From Glandiceps talaboti (taxonomy: Eukaryota; Hemichordata; Enteropneusta; Spengelidae), in contig NC_135564.1 of the NCBI RefSeq assembly GCF_964340395.1, forward strand, positions 1,472,501 through 1,536,500: a stretch of DNA of 64,000 nucleotides. The letters are read 5' to 3'. Positions 10,140-22,990 of the stretch are shown here, in pieces. The position numbers were made by a program, and so were the translations under genes. The notes beneath the pieces are model-generated. The model worked only from the letters and a program-made list of their open reading frames with translations. It did no database searches and was not told the DNA's origin. How positions within the stretch are numbered: position 1 is the stretch's first letter; every line of letters begins with the position of its first letter.

Positions 10140-12714
10140 ATATTTATAAGTAGTGTTTACTTCCCCCTTGCACTGTCCTGCCAAATTAAAGTGTGCCTGA
10201 TAGTGATAGTGACACATCCTGAATTGCCATTCCACCAAATTTTACATGCGCCAAGATAATTACAACTATAGTATAATAAACGGTTATATGTTAGCAAAAC
10301 AATTGGAAAAGTCCGCCAAATTAAAGTGTGCCTGATAGTGACACATCCTGAATTACCATTCCACTGAATTGTTCATGCGCCAAGATAATTACGACTATAG
10401 TATAAAGGGTTTTGTGTTCACAAAACAATTGGAAAATTCTAGTATAATTTGCACAAGTGTTGATCAGTCTGTCTATGCTGCTCTGTTTTTCATTAAGGAG
10501 TGAAATAAAATATAATGAATTTCTGTTTTATAATATATCATAACAAGTATGGGCTATCAGTAATCATGTGTCAGTTACGTGTTGGAGCGCCCTCAACCAT
10601 CGGCAGGATAACATGATGTATTTTAGTCTATTTTAGTTTTAGCCAACACTTCATTACATTGAATTTAAAAAGTAAATAATTGAAAGCATACGACTAAGCA
10701 TCTGTGGTGGGGAAAAATCTGCCAGCTCGAATGATCTAGGCTACTAATATGTAAACTACATGAAATGATGAATATAATTTGAATGTGATGACATCACAGC
10801 AATAGGTCAAAGGTCAAACAGGACGTAATAAAAAGTAAAGGTAACTTACCTGCTGCACCAAATGTTGGTGAGCAGACGATACAGGTTACTCCCAAATCAT
10901 GGACATCACTGTCAGTATAAAAGAGACACCGATTCTGACCAAATTGTGCATCCCATACTCGTATATCTCCATCAGTTGAACCTGACACAAGACAGCTACT
11001 ATCAGGTGTAAATGTACATGAAACTACAACATTGTCATGTCCTTCAAACACCCTGTCAATGACAAAATGGAATATATGCATCATGTCAAATGGTGAATTT
11101 ATCGCTGAATATTTACAATAAAAATCACTCAAGTTACAAAAAAGAAAGTGGGATGATAATCAAGAGATAATCACAGTTGAACCTTGTATTCAAAACATTC
11201 CCTGTATCTAGAATTTAAAATTAATAGTGTGTTTTTTACAGTGAAAAACACATAATGTATTGAGACATCACATACATGGTTATGGTTAGTTTCTGTTTAG
11301 ACTCAACATACTGTTGCAATATGTTGCTAGGAGGTTCTCATCAACCTTGTCTTTCTCTAACATTGCTTTCTGCTTTAAAAGAGCTGATGTTTTAATATAA
11401 GTATTATATCATCATATTAGTAATAGTGTTACTGTAATAAGGATTACATGGGCATCATTCTTTTTTTCTAGACCAAATTTAGACCAAATTTTTTCAATAG
11501 TTCTGTCAAACAACAGTTTTCACACATAGATTTGAATCCTAATCCAAACGGGTCCTTTGAATGAATTGTTAGTTAGAGTGGCTGTCATCACTGGTTTTCA
11601 TAATTTTTGCTTTCAACTTTTGTTGTAATTTTCCAGTAAAGACTCTAGCTGCATTCTAATTTCATAAATTGTTATATATGAATCATTATTTTCTTCATCT
11701 AATGATATAAAGTTCATCAAAGTGATCTGTGGTATACTGTATGATTGTTATATTTGTATTATTTTATAATTAATTGCTTACATCAGCTGTATCCTTGAAT
11801 GTGTAAATGATATCTGACTGCTATGATTACATGTACAGTTTGGCAATATTTGTGACATAATCAATTGATACTAATTTTAACCACTTGATGTGTTATTTTT
11901 GCTTTTTTTGATTAACACCTAGAATATGCTGGTAGACACGTATGGTCTTTTTCACGCATATGATATAGTTCACATAATGGAGATGGGGGTACTGAAATCA
12001 TAAATCATATTATTTTGTCTGTAAAAAGGCCTGTCTAAGCGTTTATAACTAAATTTTTTCATTACTGAAGCAAATATGTGTGAATTGCAATATGTTAAAG
12101 TTTCTTCCCTCTAAAAACCAGATAGAATGGGTATTTGCATACCCTATGTTACATATCACGGTATGTAAAATGGAAAGACCCTCCACCCCTCTGAAATGAA
12201 AAATTGTTCCATTCAAAATTTATCACTGAAGTGTCAGAAAGTTACCACACCCTCTCCCTCCCCTTATTTCCTATAGTTTTAACCTGGTATAAAGTCACAA
12301 AGCTTGATCATCTTACCTGACGCATTGTTTGCTTGACATCTGCCATAAATAGACTTTGTTGTCGGTACCACCGGATGCCAAGTATTTTGAATCTGGTGAG
12401 AATAAACACACTCGAACGATAGCTTTACTCTTGTGTTCAAACACGGCCTGTTTATCACCAGTTTTCGGGTTCCAAACTATAATTTTGCCATCGGTCGAGC
12501 AAGAGGCTAGAAGTGTTTCAAACGGGCTAAAACAAACACAGTGCACGTAATACGAATGTCCTCTTAGTGGAGAATGGGACACTTCCGTAAAATCGTCAAT
12601 GTTCCATAGTCGGATAGTTTTGTCTCCTGAACAAGTCGCAAGATATTTCGTTGAGAAGGCACACCAATTCACATCACTCGTATGGGCACTAACTACGTGT
12701 GTCAAGGTAGCCAT
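272..12714 (-). CDS. WDSUB1: WD repeat, SAM and U-box protein 1 (WDSUB1), 12 coding exons
   Basis: Putative E3 ubiquitin ligase or substrate adaptor. The WD40 propeller and SAM domain would bind partners and the C-terminal U-box would recruit an E2. I join 12 exons: 12317-12714, 10850-11052, 6456-6488, 5295-5396, 4308-4401, 3650-3683, 3229-3269, 2476-2597, 1730-1972, 1289-1414, 1008-1079 and 272-423. All have GT/AG borders and compatible phases, giving 539 residues (human is about 476). WD repeats fill residues 1 to about 340, SAM about 373-440 and U-box about 468-539. The U-box shows the core CPITREVM followed by DGYTYER and TSPMTN. The start is the ATG at 12714; the codon two positions upstream is TTG, not a start. 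Family assignment follows the established WD40-SAM-U-box order, unique to WDSUB1. Introns are loaded with repeats. No regulatory element was recognised with confidence. Confidence 0.95.
889..951. repeat. (CAGA)n microsatellite
   Basis: About 15 tandem CAGA tetramers within a wider CA/GA-rich tract (about 590-960) in the last WDSUB1 intron. The ORF crossing it is an artefact of the repeat. Confidence 0.95.
1008..1079 (-). CDS. WDSUB1: WDSUB1 coding exon 11 (U-box start)
   Basis: Acceptor TTCACCAG, donor GTCAGT. Encodes [19 protein letters not shown], the hallmark first half of a U-box. Confidence 0.94.
1289..1414 (-). CDS. WDSUB1: WDSUB1 coding exon 10 (end of SAM and helical linker)
   Basis: Acceptor TGTACAG, donor GTAAGA. 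Completes the SAM domain with [18 protein letters not shown], then a linker leading to the U-box. Phase 1 on both sides. Confidence 0.9.
1730..1972 (-). CDS. WDSUB1: WDSUB1 coding exon 9 (SAM domain)
   Basis: Acceptor CTTACAG, donor GTAAGT. After a linker rich in Q and K it encodes the SAM domain, with [15 protein letters not shown] and [20 protein letters not shown] visible. Confidence 0.93.
2085..2448. mobile_element. MITE-like hairpin element, copy 1
   Basis: Ends with a segment shared with the copies at 5461-5915 and 36.0-38.0 kb: CTCCAGAACCC, then TTAATGAAAAT, then CCTGGAG.GGTG. The interior carries CATCATAGGAGT...AGCAGAAATAATAT, with a mirrored version 130 bp later. It lies in a WDSUB1 intron. 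The left boundary is approximate. Confidence 0.6.
2476..2597 (-). CDS. WDSUB1: WDSUB1 coding exon 8 (WD repeat 7)
   Basis: Acceptor ATTACAG, donor GTAAAC. Encodes [19 protein letters not shown] followed by RIWQ, the final WD blade. Human WDSUB1 has a closely similar stretch here. Confidence 0.93.
2966..3100. repeat. Tandem duplication, two ~64-bp copies
   Basis: The phrase AAAGTTTGCTAGAAAGACTA, followed by CGCTGTATTCACAAGTGTCAT, appears twice in a row in the WDSUB1 intron. Confidence 0.85.
3229..3269 (-). CDS. WDSUB1: WDSUB1 coding exon 7 (41 nt)
   Basis: Acceptor CTGTAG, donor GTAATT. Encodes [13 protein letters not shown], the start of the last WD blade. Phase 0 in, phase 2 out. Confidence 0.88.
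3650..3683 (-). CDS. WDSUB1: WDSUB1 coding exon 6 (34 nt)
   Basis: Acceptor TTCTAG, donor GTAAGT. Encodes [11 protein letters not shown], completing the WD blade begun in exon 5. Only the correct frame reads through both junctions. Confidence 0.9.
3875..4145 (+). mobile_element. tRNA-derived SINE
   Basis: The head looks like a decayed tRNA: an A-box-like ATGGTTAGATTGGTTGG, then a B-box-like AGTTTGATCAAGTC about 40 bp on. A body with TTGGGCAAGATCTG and ATTGGGTACCTGGTAGGAT follows. That body resembles the central region of SINEs I know from invertebrate deuterostomes. It lies in a WDSUB1 intron on the opposite strand. Family name not assigned. Confidence 0.65.
4308..4401 (-). CDS. WDSUB1: WDSUB1 coding exon 5 (WD repeat 6, first part)
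   Basis: Acceptor ATTACAG, donor GTAAGT. Encodes [18 protein letters not shown], matching the blade of vertebrate WDSUB1 that begins with a GH dipeptide. Ends in phase 2 in the VSG turn. Confidence 0.92.
4605..4712 (+). repeat. G-rich tract (GGGGATGGGAAGGGGT repeats)
   Basis: Dense runs of three to seven G on the plus strand inside a WDSUB1 intron. This could form a G-quadruplex on the coding (non-template) complement's opposite strand. Overlapping ORFs are compositional artefacts. Confidence 0.8.
5295..5396 (-). CDS. WDSUB1: WDSUB1 coding exon 4 (WD repeat 5)
   Basis: Acceptor GATTAG, donor GTGAGG. Encodes [16 protein letters not shown], a typical WD blade ending. Phase 1 at both sides. 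Confidence 0.9.
5461..5915. mobile_element. MITE-like hairpin element, copy 2 (most complete)
   Basis: About 455 bp with long terminal inverted similarity. The left end reads TAAAAGGGGG...ATTCATAAACTATGGGTT and the right end is its approximate reverse complement, finishing CCCCCTTTA. Internal halves are also inverted (CATGATGGGAGTCAG against CTGACTCCCATCAT-type). No coding capacity. It sits in a WDSUB1 intron. Confidence 0.75.
6456..6488 (-). CDS. WDSUB1: WDSUB1 micro-exon 3 (33 nt)
   Basis: A 33-nt exon (acceptor CTACAG, donor GTAAGC) that keeps phase 1 to phase 1 and would add [10 protein letters not shown] to a loop between WD blades. Exon 2 and exon 4 are also phase-compatible without it, so it may be a skippable cassette. 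Assigned on splice sites and frame only, since it is too short for homology. Confidence 0.65.
6955..7305. mobile_element. Dispersed repeat family B, copy 1
   Basis: Shares an ordered series of blocks with 27815-28040: GTTCAGCCAAGG, AATATCGG, ATAATTATACC, GACTCATAT-type, ACTTGGCTTGT-type and GGCATAATAT-type. The copies are clearly diverged. It abuts the 42-bp minisatellite. Nature unknown. Confidence 0.55.
7310..8948. repeat. 42-bp minisatellite, about 39 copies
   Basis: Near-identical head-to-tail units of 42 bp containing ATGTATAATGAAGGGTTGAT and GTAGTCTAGATAC. One unit has a small CCGG insertion near 7477 and the last unit is truncated. It lies in the large intron between WDSUB1 exons 2 and 3. 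As 42 is a multiple of three, one frame stays open on the minus strand, but nothing suggests translation. Confidence 0.97.
9480..9600. mobile_element. MITE-like fragment
   Basis: Contains TGCATCATGGGTCTTAGCA and ATGAATATTCATCACATG, like the interior of the hairpin elements at 5461-5915 and 36.0-36.28 kb. Ends not definable. Confidence 0.45.
10107..10142. repeat. (AAAT)n microsatellite
   Basis: About nine AAAT repeats in the WDSUB1 intron. Confidence 0.9.
10180..10435. repeat. Tandem duplication, two ~130-bp copies
   Basis: Both copies carry GCCAAATTAAAGTGTGCCTG, then ACACATCCTGAATT, ATGCGCCAAGATAATTAC and AAAACAATTGGAAAA. They are about 90 percent alike by eye. Confidence 0.85.
10850..11052 (-). 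CDS. WDSUB1: WDSUB1 coding exon 2 (WD repeat 4)
   Basis: Acceptor TTGACAG at 11053-11055 and donor GTAAG at 10849. Encodes a WD blade with [12 protein letters not shown] and continues into HDLGVTC, a motif also found in vertebrate WDSUB1. Ends in phase 1. Confidence 0.93.
11053..12316. other. WDSUB1 intron 1, no further feature seen
   Basis: 1.26 kb of AT-rich intron between coding exons 1 and 2. No repeat array, transposon end or exon-like ORF was recognised. Confidence 0.6.
12317..12714 (-). CDS. WDSUB1: WDSUB1 coding exon 1
   Basis: Encodes the first three WD40 repeats (blades ending in RLWNID, IVWN and YLWQ). The donor GTAAGA follows at 12316 and the exon ends in phase 2. The ATG at 12714 sits in the context AAAATGGCT. 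The upstream 5'UTR cannot be delimited by eye. Confidence 0.93.
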
Positions 12715-15345
<2,631 letters not shown>

Positions 15346-17109
15346 GTGGAACACTTCAACAGTTATCTTCATACCGATGACATGACTGAATCTAGGAAGA
15401 GCCAGAACATCTTTCAAGAATTTGCAACTCGCTATTCTTGGCCATTCACTTATATATTTAATCATGCACAAAATCAATTAGACAATATTGTGTCATGGAA
15501 GAAGACCTTTGGGGAAGATGGTGGCCAGCTGGACACAGAGACAGGTGTGAAAATAGATGTAGCACGGAACCCAACACGTTCCAATGGTAGGGCAGTAAGA
15601 AATCGGCGAAAGATTTCAACAAAAATAACAGCAGATGAACCACTAGAAGAAACTGACCAACAGATTATTGTCACACCTGTATTAGAAATTAAACCGGTTA
15701 ATTTTAATGAAAATGACAAGTTTGAGTTGCAACTACCAGTATCTGCCAAGGTCAAGGACAATAATGAAAGTCAAAGTAACACTAAATGGAGTGTGATGCG
15801 TCGACATGGCAACAACAAAGGATTTGAGGAAGTTGATGAGAGTCAATGGCAGCTGTATCCAGAAGAATCCAATATCCAAGTGACTGTCACACAACCAACA
15901 TTGAAAATGTTGATCTTTGCTGTATTGAGGTCTATTAGTGGACCAATCTGGCAGTACATACAAATTACAATGCATATGTCATTGTATGGTCCCCAACAGC
16001 TGGAACAGAGTATGTGTCTGCAAGCTCTATTCTGTAAGTCCCGATATCCCAGCTTGTCAAGTGATAATCCTGAGCACTGGGTACGCTGGACCAGGTATGA
16101 TTTTCAGATCAATGATTACCAAAAGATTGATGTGACTGTGGGAATCCAAGGTAGCAGACAACAACAAAACTGGGAAGTCGACAAATCCAAAATTGATTCC
16201 ATCTATAAGGAAGATTTGAGGGCTAAACAGAAGACCATCCAACGAACAATCCCAATGAGCTTTGAACCCAAAGATGATCACAAACTGGAGAAGTTCAACC
16301 TAACACTCAGTATGCATGCAACTGATGACAAACAATGGCACCACCATTCCTGTACATCACCAGGTCCAAATTCTACATCATTCCATCACCATAGCAACCC
16401 AGATGAAGAACCATCTAACTGCCATGACACAAGTTCAAGGTCAAGTTCAAGACAGAGACTTTCAAGGAGAGGTCATCAGACCAAACATGCCAAGTGCAAC
16501 ATCAGCATGTCTGAGATGGCATTGGATTTGGTCCCTGTTCGTGCAAAGAAAGATTTCCTTACGAAGGATGACAAGAAGAGAGAAAATCTACTGAACTTGC
16601 AGAAAGGTGAAGTTGCTTTGATCCTGGGTTCATCTCAAGTCCATGGTGTTCGACACAAAAAATCAAGTATATGGAATATTGGTATCTCTGGAAGTGGAGA
16701 AATTGGATTCTTCTCCACAGACCAAGTAGAAACCTTGGCAACTAAAACTGATGGACCATGTTGTACAGCTGACAACATTCTATCATTTGTCCAGAGTGTG
16801 TGTGCTTCAGAGTTCTTGATGTATGATTGTGGTGTCATTAAAAACTGTGTTGCAGACAAACTGAGATCTAAGTGGCGCGAACTTGCAAGATTGGAATTAA
16901 TGGTGACGGCTGAAATTGATGCTATCATGACAGATGCCATGGATGAGAAGGAAGAAGTCATTAGGTTCCTGGACAAGATGGAACAGAAAAGAGGAAAACA
17001 TGGCATCCATGGTTATCTACCGTCCTTGGTGTGTGAGCTGATGAAGATCGGGATGAGACAACTTGCCATGAGTGTTACCATAGAGGCCTTGTTCTATACA
17101 ATTGCAATG
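15346..17109 (+). CDS. SH3BP4/MACC1-like exon with ZU5, UPA, SH3 and DD1
   Basis: A single long exon carrying most of the protein, as in vertebrate MACC1/SH3BP4, where one giant coding exon is known. Donor GTAGGT at 17110. If the CDS starts inside this exon, the ATG at 15382 is first. The codon at 15346 is GTG and cannot be taken as a start in an animal gene without evidence. Confidence 0.8.
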
Positions 17110-18741
17110 GTAGGTATCTGGCCTTTAAGTCAAATTCTACATTCTGGATAAACATCTTTGAAGATGCAAAATTGTTTTTTCATAATTTGAAATTAATAAT
17201 GAGTTGTTGTTATCTAGGGTAAGAGCAATAGAAATAAAGTGTTGTCCATTTTCTTCATCAAATCAACCTACATCCCAAATTGTTACTTTGTCATCTTTCT
17301 ACCCCAACTGTTTATGACTGAAGGACAACAGTTATATTCACAATGCCAGCTAGCTGAGAGGTAAAATAAATGATTTCTAAAACCAATAGACTTTATGAGA
17401 CTATCTTCCTTTATCCACCATGCAGAGAACAGCATGTCGATGGAAGGAGTTTGAGAAAGAACTCAACTCAGTTTTATCTGAACGAGAAACGATGGCATCT
17501 TGTCAGCATTTCATAAAGGTAATCAAATCTAAATATACTAAAAGTTAACTGTTCAAATTCATCTAATGCATAATCTGAGGGAAACTGGTATTCAATTATG
17601 CTAATTACAGTGATGAGTATTGTCCTAGCATTCAAATGTAATGATACTTATAATATTATCAATCCCCAATGAAAATTTCCTAATCATTGGGTTGACAATA
17701 TGGGAATCGTCATCGTGTCTTTAGAAATATCTTCACAGCATCAGAATAAAGGTAACTGTCTGGATGATTGTGACTAGAAATCACTAACAATAGATCTGTT
17801 TTTGATTATTTGATGTTTTGAAGTTGGACTGCACACCCTCGCCTTTTCTGAAAATTTGGAGAATATGCTCCTTTCCCATATCAATCAAGAATTTGCATAT
17901 GCCTCAGACTGTGCAATGCTTAGTTTTTAGCAAAACCAAACTTTCACATATAGTGATGTTATAAAATTATGCAAAGAAATGATGATGTTTGATAGATTTG
18001 TGAGAAAGAAAGGAAACTAACTGTATTTACATATATAATAGTAAATTGAAACATTGTATTATTGACTACAGCTAATTAAGATATGGCATGTATAATGGAA
18101 CAAATCAAGACTAGAATTGGCAATTATGTATTCATATTTTACTAATTGCACTAATAATGCTACAAATAATTACTTTGTAACTAAATCAAAATAGTTCATT
18201 TGAACCCTACAATAATCCACACAGTTTTCGTGGCTTCTTGTAATGTAGAAACCATTCATTAAAATCAAGTGAATATCTAATTTTTCAAGTGCATGGGTGT
18301 CTTCTTTCTTCTTTTGTCTTAACACCAGTAGTGAATAAATGCTGTTTTTGAGATTATTAGAAAAGAATACTAGATGTAAAAAGCACTTGTTATATCTGAA
18401 GAGCTCCATTTATTTATCTAAGAACACTTGTCTAAAAGTTTAGAAATAGGGCTTTTGTAAAAACAATTCTATAATTTAAAGTCATATTTTGACGTTTATC
18501 ATTGTAACAGCTGAATGACTCAGAAATGAAACCTGTTGAGAAGACATTGATCATCTTGAAGAGGTGTTACCATAGCAACAAGTTAGAATTCTTGAAATGT
18601 CTTCAGTATGCCTTGCGCGACAAGAAGTGGCGGAATGGTGATTTCACGGAATGTGAATTACTGACAGAGAAGGTCTACATGGTGTCCATATTACAGTATC
18701 ATTTATGTACATGTGACCTGGAAGACAGACAAATTTATTAA
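15346..18741 (+). CDS. ZU5-UPA-SH3-death domain adaptor, SH3BP4/MACC1 family
   Basis: Probable cytoplasmic adaptor of the SH3BP4 (endocytic/Rag GTPase regulator) and MACC1 family. I see no enzymatic domain. Exons 15346-17109, 17426-17518 and 18511-18741 join in phase 0. From the first in-frame ATG (15382) the protein is 683 residues. Domains: ZU5 about 45-180, opening with GGQLDTETGVKIDV and followed by VTPVLEIKP; UPA-like about 185-320; a His/Ser-rich linker; SH3 about 385-452 (LVPVRAKKDF, LNLQKGEVALIL, GEIGFFSTDQVE); then two death-like helical bundles about 465-570 and 575-680. The family order ZU5-UPA-SH3-DD-DD is established for SH3BP4/MACC1. An N-terminal SH3, as in SH3BP4, is absent unless encoded upstream. 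A stop at 15334 precedes the ORF, and an acceptor-like TTTATCTCAG ends at 15345, so a further 5' exon is possible. Confidence 0.78.
17426..17518 (+). CDS. SH3BP4/MACC1-like exon (start of second death-like domain)
   Basis: 93 nt, acceptor TATCCACCATGCAG, donor GTAATC. Encodes CRWKEFEKELNSVLSERE, a helical segment with the Trp typical of death-fold helix 2-3 regions. Phase 0 on both sides. Confidence 0.75.
18511..18741 (+). CDS. SH3BP4/MACC1-like last coding exon
   Basis: Acceptor TTGTAACAG, stop at 18739-18741. Encodes VEKTLIILKRC and LEFLKCLQYALRDKKW, the C-terminal helices of the second death-like domain. The end is close to the family's usual C-terminus just after this domain. Confidence 0.78.
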   Translation: MNDSEMKPVEKTLIILKRCYHSNKLEFLKCLQYALRDKKWRNGDFTECELLTEKVYMVSILQYHLCTCDLEDRQIY

Positions 18742-20060
18742 ACTAAAGAAATAACAATGGTGTGGTTGAACATTTTTCATTTAGTGTGAGCATAATGTGA
18801 AAATTAGAAAGCTAAAAAATTACATCATGACAAAAAAAAATATCAAAAAATGTCTAGAAGATTTAATTTGATTTAGAAGGAAGAACTGTCAAACATTTCT
18901 GAGAATTATACATTGACTCTTTTGTTCATAAACCTCACATACGGCTGAGTTTTTACATGTTTTGTTTTCATGTATAGCTTTTTAATTTAGACACACCATG
19001 TGATGTTTAGTTCTGGTATTGTACTACAGTCACCATGGTTACCGGTTTATCTCACATATAAACACTAAGTTGGATATTATCACCTTGTGCAATGTATGTG
19101 ATTTTTATTATTGTGAAAAAAAATGTTTCACACAACTATATTTCTGAAGCCATTATTGAGAGTTTTTGACTAGAACCTTAGACTGTAAGATATGTCGTGT
19201 TGTTCTGCCTTCACCAACCTCCTCTGAGGGGTTGACCGATGTATGAGGGTGCTCCGTCACGGTGTACCATGATACAGACTAACTAGAACTGCTAGTCTTG
19301 TTTACTCGTTGCCACTAGAGGGGGCAGTACTAGTAGATTGGGACTTACAATCACAGTTGAGTTAGCAACAACAAATGATGATGGACCCCAAGTAGTTAAT
19401 TTTATTTTGACTTGAAAACTAATCATGTATCTCCTTCATTGAGTCAGATATAATTTGAAACTTAATACATCGGTGTTACATTGTAGGTGTTGGATTTGAC
19501 AAACCTAGTATGATATCTGATGACATGTAACAATAACCATGGAAATAAGGTCTCATGTCTTTACTTGCTGAAATTTGCTGACTTTCTGATCAGAACTTTC
19601 TGATATTAGCCAAAAGTTTCTATCAGGTGTTTTCTTGCTTGAATTTGAGACATTTTCTATTTTTCTGCATTTTGTGAAATTTGCCAAACTTTTCTATAAT
19701 ATCTTTTCTGACTGAGGTTTCAGGACTTTTCTATTTTTCTGCATTCCAAACTTTTCTATCATATCTTTTCTGACCGAGGTTTCAGGACTTTTTCTATTTT
19801 TCTGCATTCCAAACTTTTCTATCATGTCTTTTGTTGCTGCAATTTGCCAACATTTCTATTTTTTCTGTACTTTCTGAAAAATGTCAAGACTTTTCTATTT
19901 TTCTGATATTTTTCTTGTTATTATGGACATTTCTACTTAAATTTCTAAATATCTATTTTCTCTGGCTTACATATTTTGTATTTTGTTTAAAAAAAACAAG
20001 AAAACTCATGCCATACTTAAGTTTATATTTGAGAAAATTCCTCCAATGTTATAAATAAAT
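18742..20060 (+). other. Probable 3'UTR / 3' flank of the SH3BP4/MACC1-like gene
   Basis: AT-rich. 19590-19930 holds about five degenerate repeats around TTTTCTATTTTTCTGCATT. An AATAAA at 20054-20059 is a candidate polyadenylation signal and another lies near 22018. No coding feature seen. Confidence 0.4.
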
Positions 20061-20644
20061 GTCTTCTGATATACAGTTATATTTCATTACTCTTTGCTAT
20101 CATGCTATGAAGCACTGACATCACTTTTCAAAAACTTGTATTTAATCAAAGAATGCATTGCATAACATGTCCCCACCGCAGTGTTTGTAATTATATACAT
20201 GATGAATATTAAACATTTTCATGTCCACAAAGTTAAAATTGATAGTAGAGCCGTATATGTATTATTTATTATGTTATTGTTGACATCTTATGTTTTAACA
20301 TTTCATGTAAACAGAAAACAACTTTCATTTCAACCTGTCAAATCTTATGGTATAAATGTTGTGACTTGTGTTTATATCATGTTTACTGATATCTACATTG
20401 TTCAGTAGTAAGGGTATGTTTTGTATTTGAATATATACATAATTATATGTCATGAGACTATAGACTAATATTAAACAAGAATTGTTAGAGTTCAATTTAT
20501 ATCTATATGTATCCAGAAAAATTTTGATGTACATTTTGGTTAATCTTAGTATATACGGAAGACTCAGGCTTGTGAACAGATATTTTAGTTTTGTGTGAAA
20601 AATATGGTTCACAAGAGAATTATATTTGTAAAGGAACCTCTCTT

Positions 20645-20694
20645 TCACTGACTGACTGACTGACTGACTGACTGACTGACTGACTGACTGACTT

Positions 20695-20741
<47 letters not shown>

Positions 20742-20900
20742 TATCTGAGTGGTGCCACCTGACTGAGTGGTGCCATCAGAGTGGTACCATCTGAGTGGTG
20801 CCATGTGAGTGGTGTCATCTGAGTGGTGCCGTCTGAGTGGTGCCATCTGAGTGGTGCCACCTGAGTAGTGCCACCTGAGTGGTGCCATCTGAGTGGTGCT
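20645..20900. repeat. Composite simple repeat: (TGAC)n, (CAGA)n, then GAGTGGTGCCATCT units
   Basis: Three adjoining arrays: TGAC about 20645-20693, CAGA about 20697-20741, and roughly ten 12-15 bp units of CTGAGTGGTGCCAT to about 20900. The 187-codon ORF on the minus strand is produced by these repeats. Confidence 0.92.
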
Positions 20901-22139
20901 ATCAAGACATGGTATTTGTTTGTAAGTTTAATAGTCTTTGGTTTGTTATTATGTAGTCTAAACTTTATTTAAAAACAGTTTATTTTCACAAATAACTACT
21001 TCCTTTAATTTACAAAGGTTGCGCAGAATCCACTGCCTGCTACTTAACGGTCTGTTACATGAAGGAATAAAAAGAGAAAAGTTGGTTACAGTATCTCCAA
21101 AATATATGGATTTATAAAGAAATGATTTTAGACATATTTGTAGGTGGGAATCATTACTACACTAGACTAGTCCAGAATGCCAGTTTCACCAATGATCAGA
21201 AATTCTCTTGACACTTTAGAGTTATGAGAGCAAAATGTCTACTGCTACTGTTAGCATTTTATCTCATTCAATATTCAAGTTTTTATTAAACATAGTGACC
21301 TGACAAGGTACATTTGAACACAATTGTATTGTTCTGAATACCCCATTTATCCTTCTAAGTTTTCTAGATACTCAAGTCTCATGATATTGATATTAGAGAT
21401 GATTTTATCTCCCACCACTGCCTAGCCTAGCTGTGTTATTTAGTGTACATCTTAGTATAACATTTAAAAAATCTTTTAAGAGACATGTAGGACATTTTTT
21501 ATTTTTTATTTTGTATCAAGACAATAGATTTAGGATTGTATAATTGTAAGTAGATATTGGTCTATTTATTGGCATCTAATGACATCAGGCTAATAGCCAG
21601 CTGTCAAAATCACTTCTGTAGTTGGATTTTAGTGTGTAAAATGTTCTCATTGTACATTATAATGTATTGTACATCAAGGATGCAAATCAACATGTCAAAA
21701 AAAATGAAATCAAGGAAGATATAGGTTGGAATACAGGAAATAGACATTCTGACGTGACAATTACATATGTAGGAAACCAGTTTCTAATATTATGATCATT
21801 TGGTCAAAATCAGAAACAAATGGGGAAAAAAAAGTGTAATAAAAATGACTGTAATTTTAGCCTTTCTCAAAGCAATAGGCTATAAGTCACCGGAGAATTG
21901 CTTATTTAATATGTAAATGTAGATAGTAAATTATTCTAAGGAAATGAGAAGAGTTGATGTTTTTATTGTATTATATGAAAGTATTATAACCTGAGATGTA
22001 TTTTACACACGTTATAAAATAAAGGTTTAAAGTATTAATATTATGTTGTCAGTCTGTTTTCTCAATGTACCATTAATTGACTGTATAGAGAATAAAGTAA
22101 TCCTTGATACTACTGACAACAGCAGAGGTTTCAGTAGTC

Positions 22140-22990
22140 ATGACCTGCTGCTGAACAGCACCCCCAGTGGCCAAACTACACAATCTTTTGTTTTTTCCAT
22201 TCAAACGTGCTTGACTCAGGCATCAAGCTACTGTACCTTCATTCATTCAACAATTACTAATAAAGTCTGACAGTTTTTACAAATTCATATAGTAATCTTC
22301 CAGAATTAATAAAATGTATGTTTTAACAAATTCTACTTCATATCAACACTCCTTGTGGCCAAACTACACAACATTTTGTGCCATTAATCTGAATATGTTG
22401 GGTACGGGTAATTGTATCTTGGTTCACTCAACAAATATTAATGGAGTTAGCTTTTACAAATACATGTATTAATCTTCCAGAATTCTTTTAGTGATCAAAC
22501 CATTCAATTGTTCTTTTTTTCCAATAAATGACCATTGCACATTTCTCCAAAAAGACCAATCATAGCACAACAACAAAACAAGAACTTAAAAGACAAATTG
22601 GTCAGTAACCTTAACAACGACAAATTGGTCAGTACTAAACTAAAGCATTCCGAATCTAAAAAATCATTGATGAAAAATACAATTAAACTTTGGGCAAAAC
22701 AAATATGGGAGTGGTAATTTATCACAACTGTGACTGATGAAGAGACCCTAAAGCTGGTTTTGAAATATAAAGAAAGAAGAATCAACTATTACCGATCCAG
22801 GGAGTTTCTCTTTAATCAACACATTTAAATGGAATCTAGCAACTTTTGAACGCAAGTACTTCTTAAGGTGAAAAATCTTTGTCTGATCAGCACTCCTAGT
22901 GGCCAAACTATTAAATCTTTTGTTTTTCCACTAGGTGCACTGCAGATCATTCACTCAACTAAAAATATCGAGTCTGATAACATAAAATAA
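22140..22990. repeat. Three diverged copies of a ~160-bp repeat
   Basis: Copies near 22145-22310, 22335-22495 and 22885-22990 share GTGGCCAAACTA, TTTTGTTTTT-type runs, TCACTCAACAA and, in the first two, TAATCTTCCAGAATT. Non-coding. A separate block lies between copies two and three (22500-22800) with no recognised identity. Confidence 0.65.

Noticed and set aside
15346-15348. Start codon of the SH3BP4/MACC1-like gene at 15346
   Set aside because: The codon is GTG. In an animal gene the first ATG (15382) or an upstream spliced exon is more likely.
15458-17006. Antisense ORFs within the large SH3BP4/MACC1-like exon
   Set aside because: Shadow frames of a well-supported coding exon.
20325-20888. 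187-codon minus-strand ORF
   Set aside because: Half of it is TGAC/CAGA/GAGTGGTGCC repeat translation and the rest lacks similarity.
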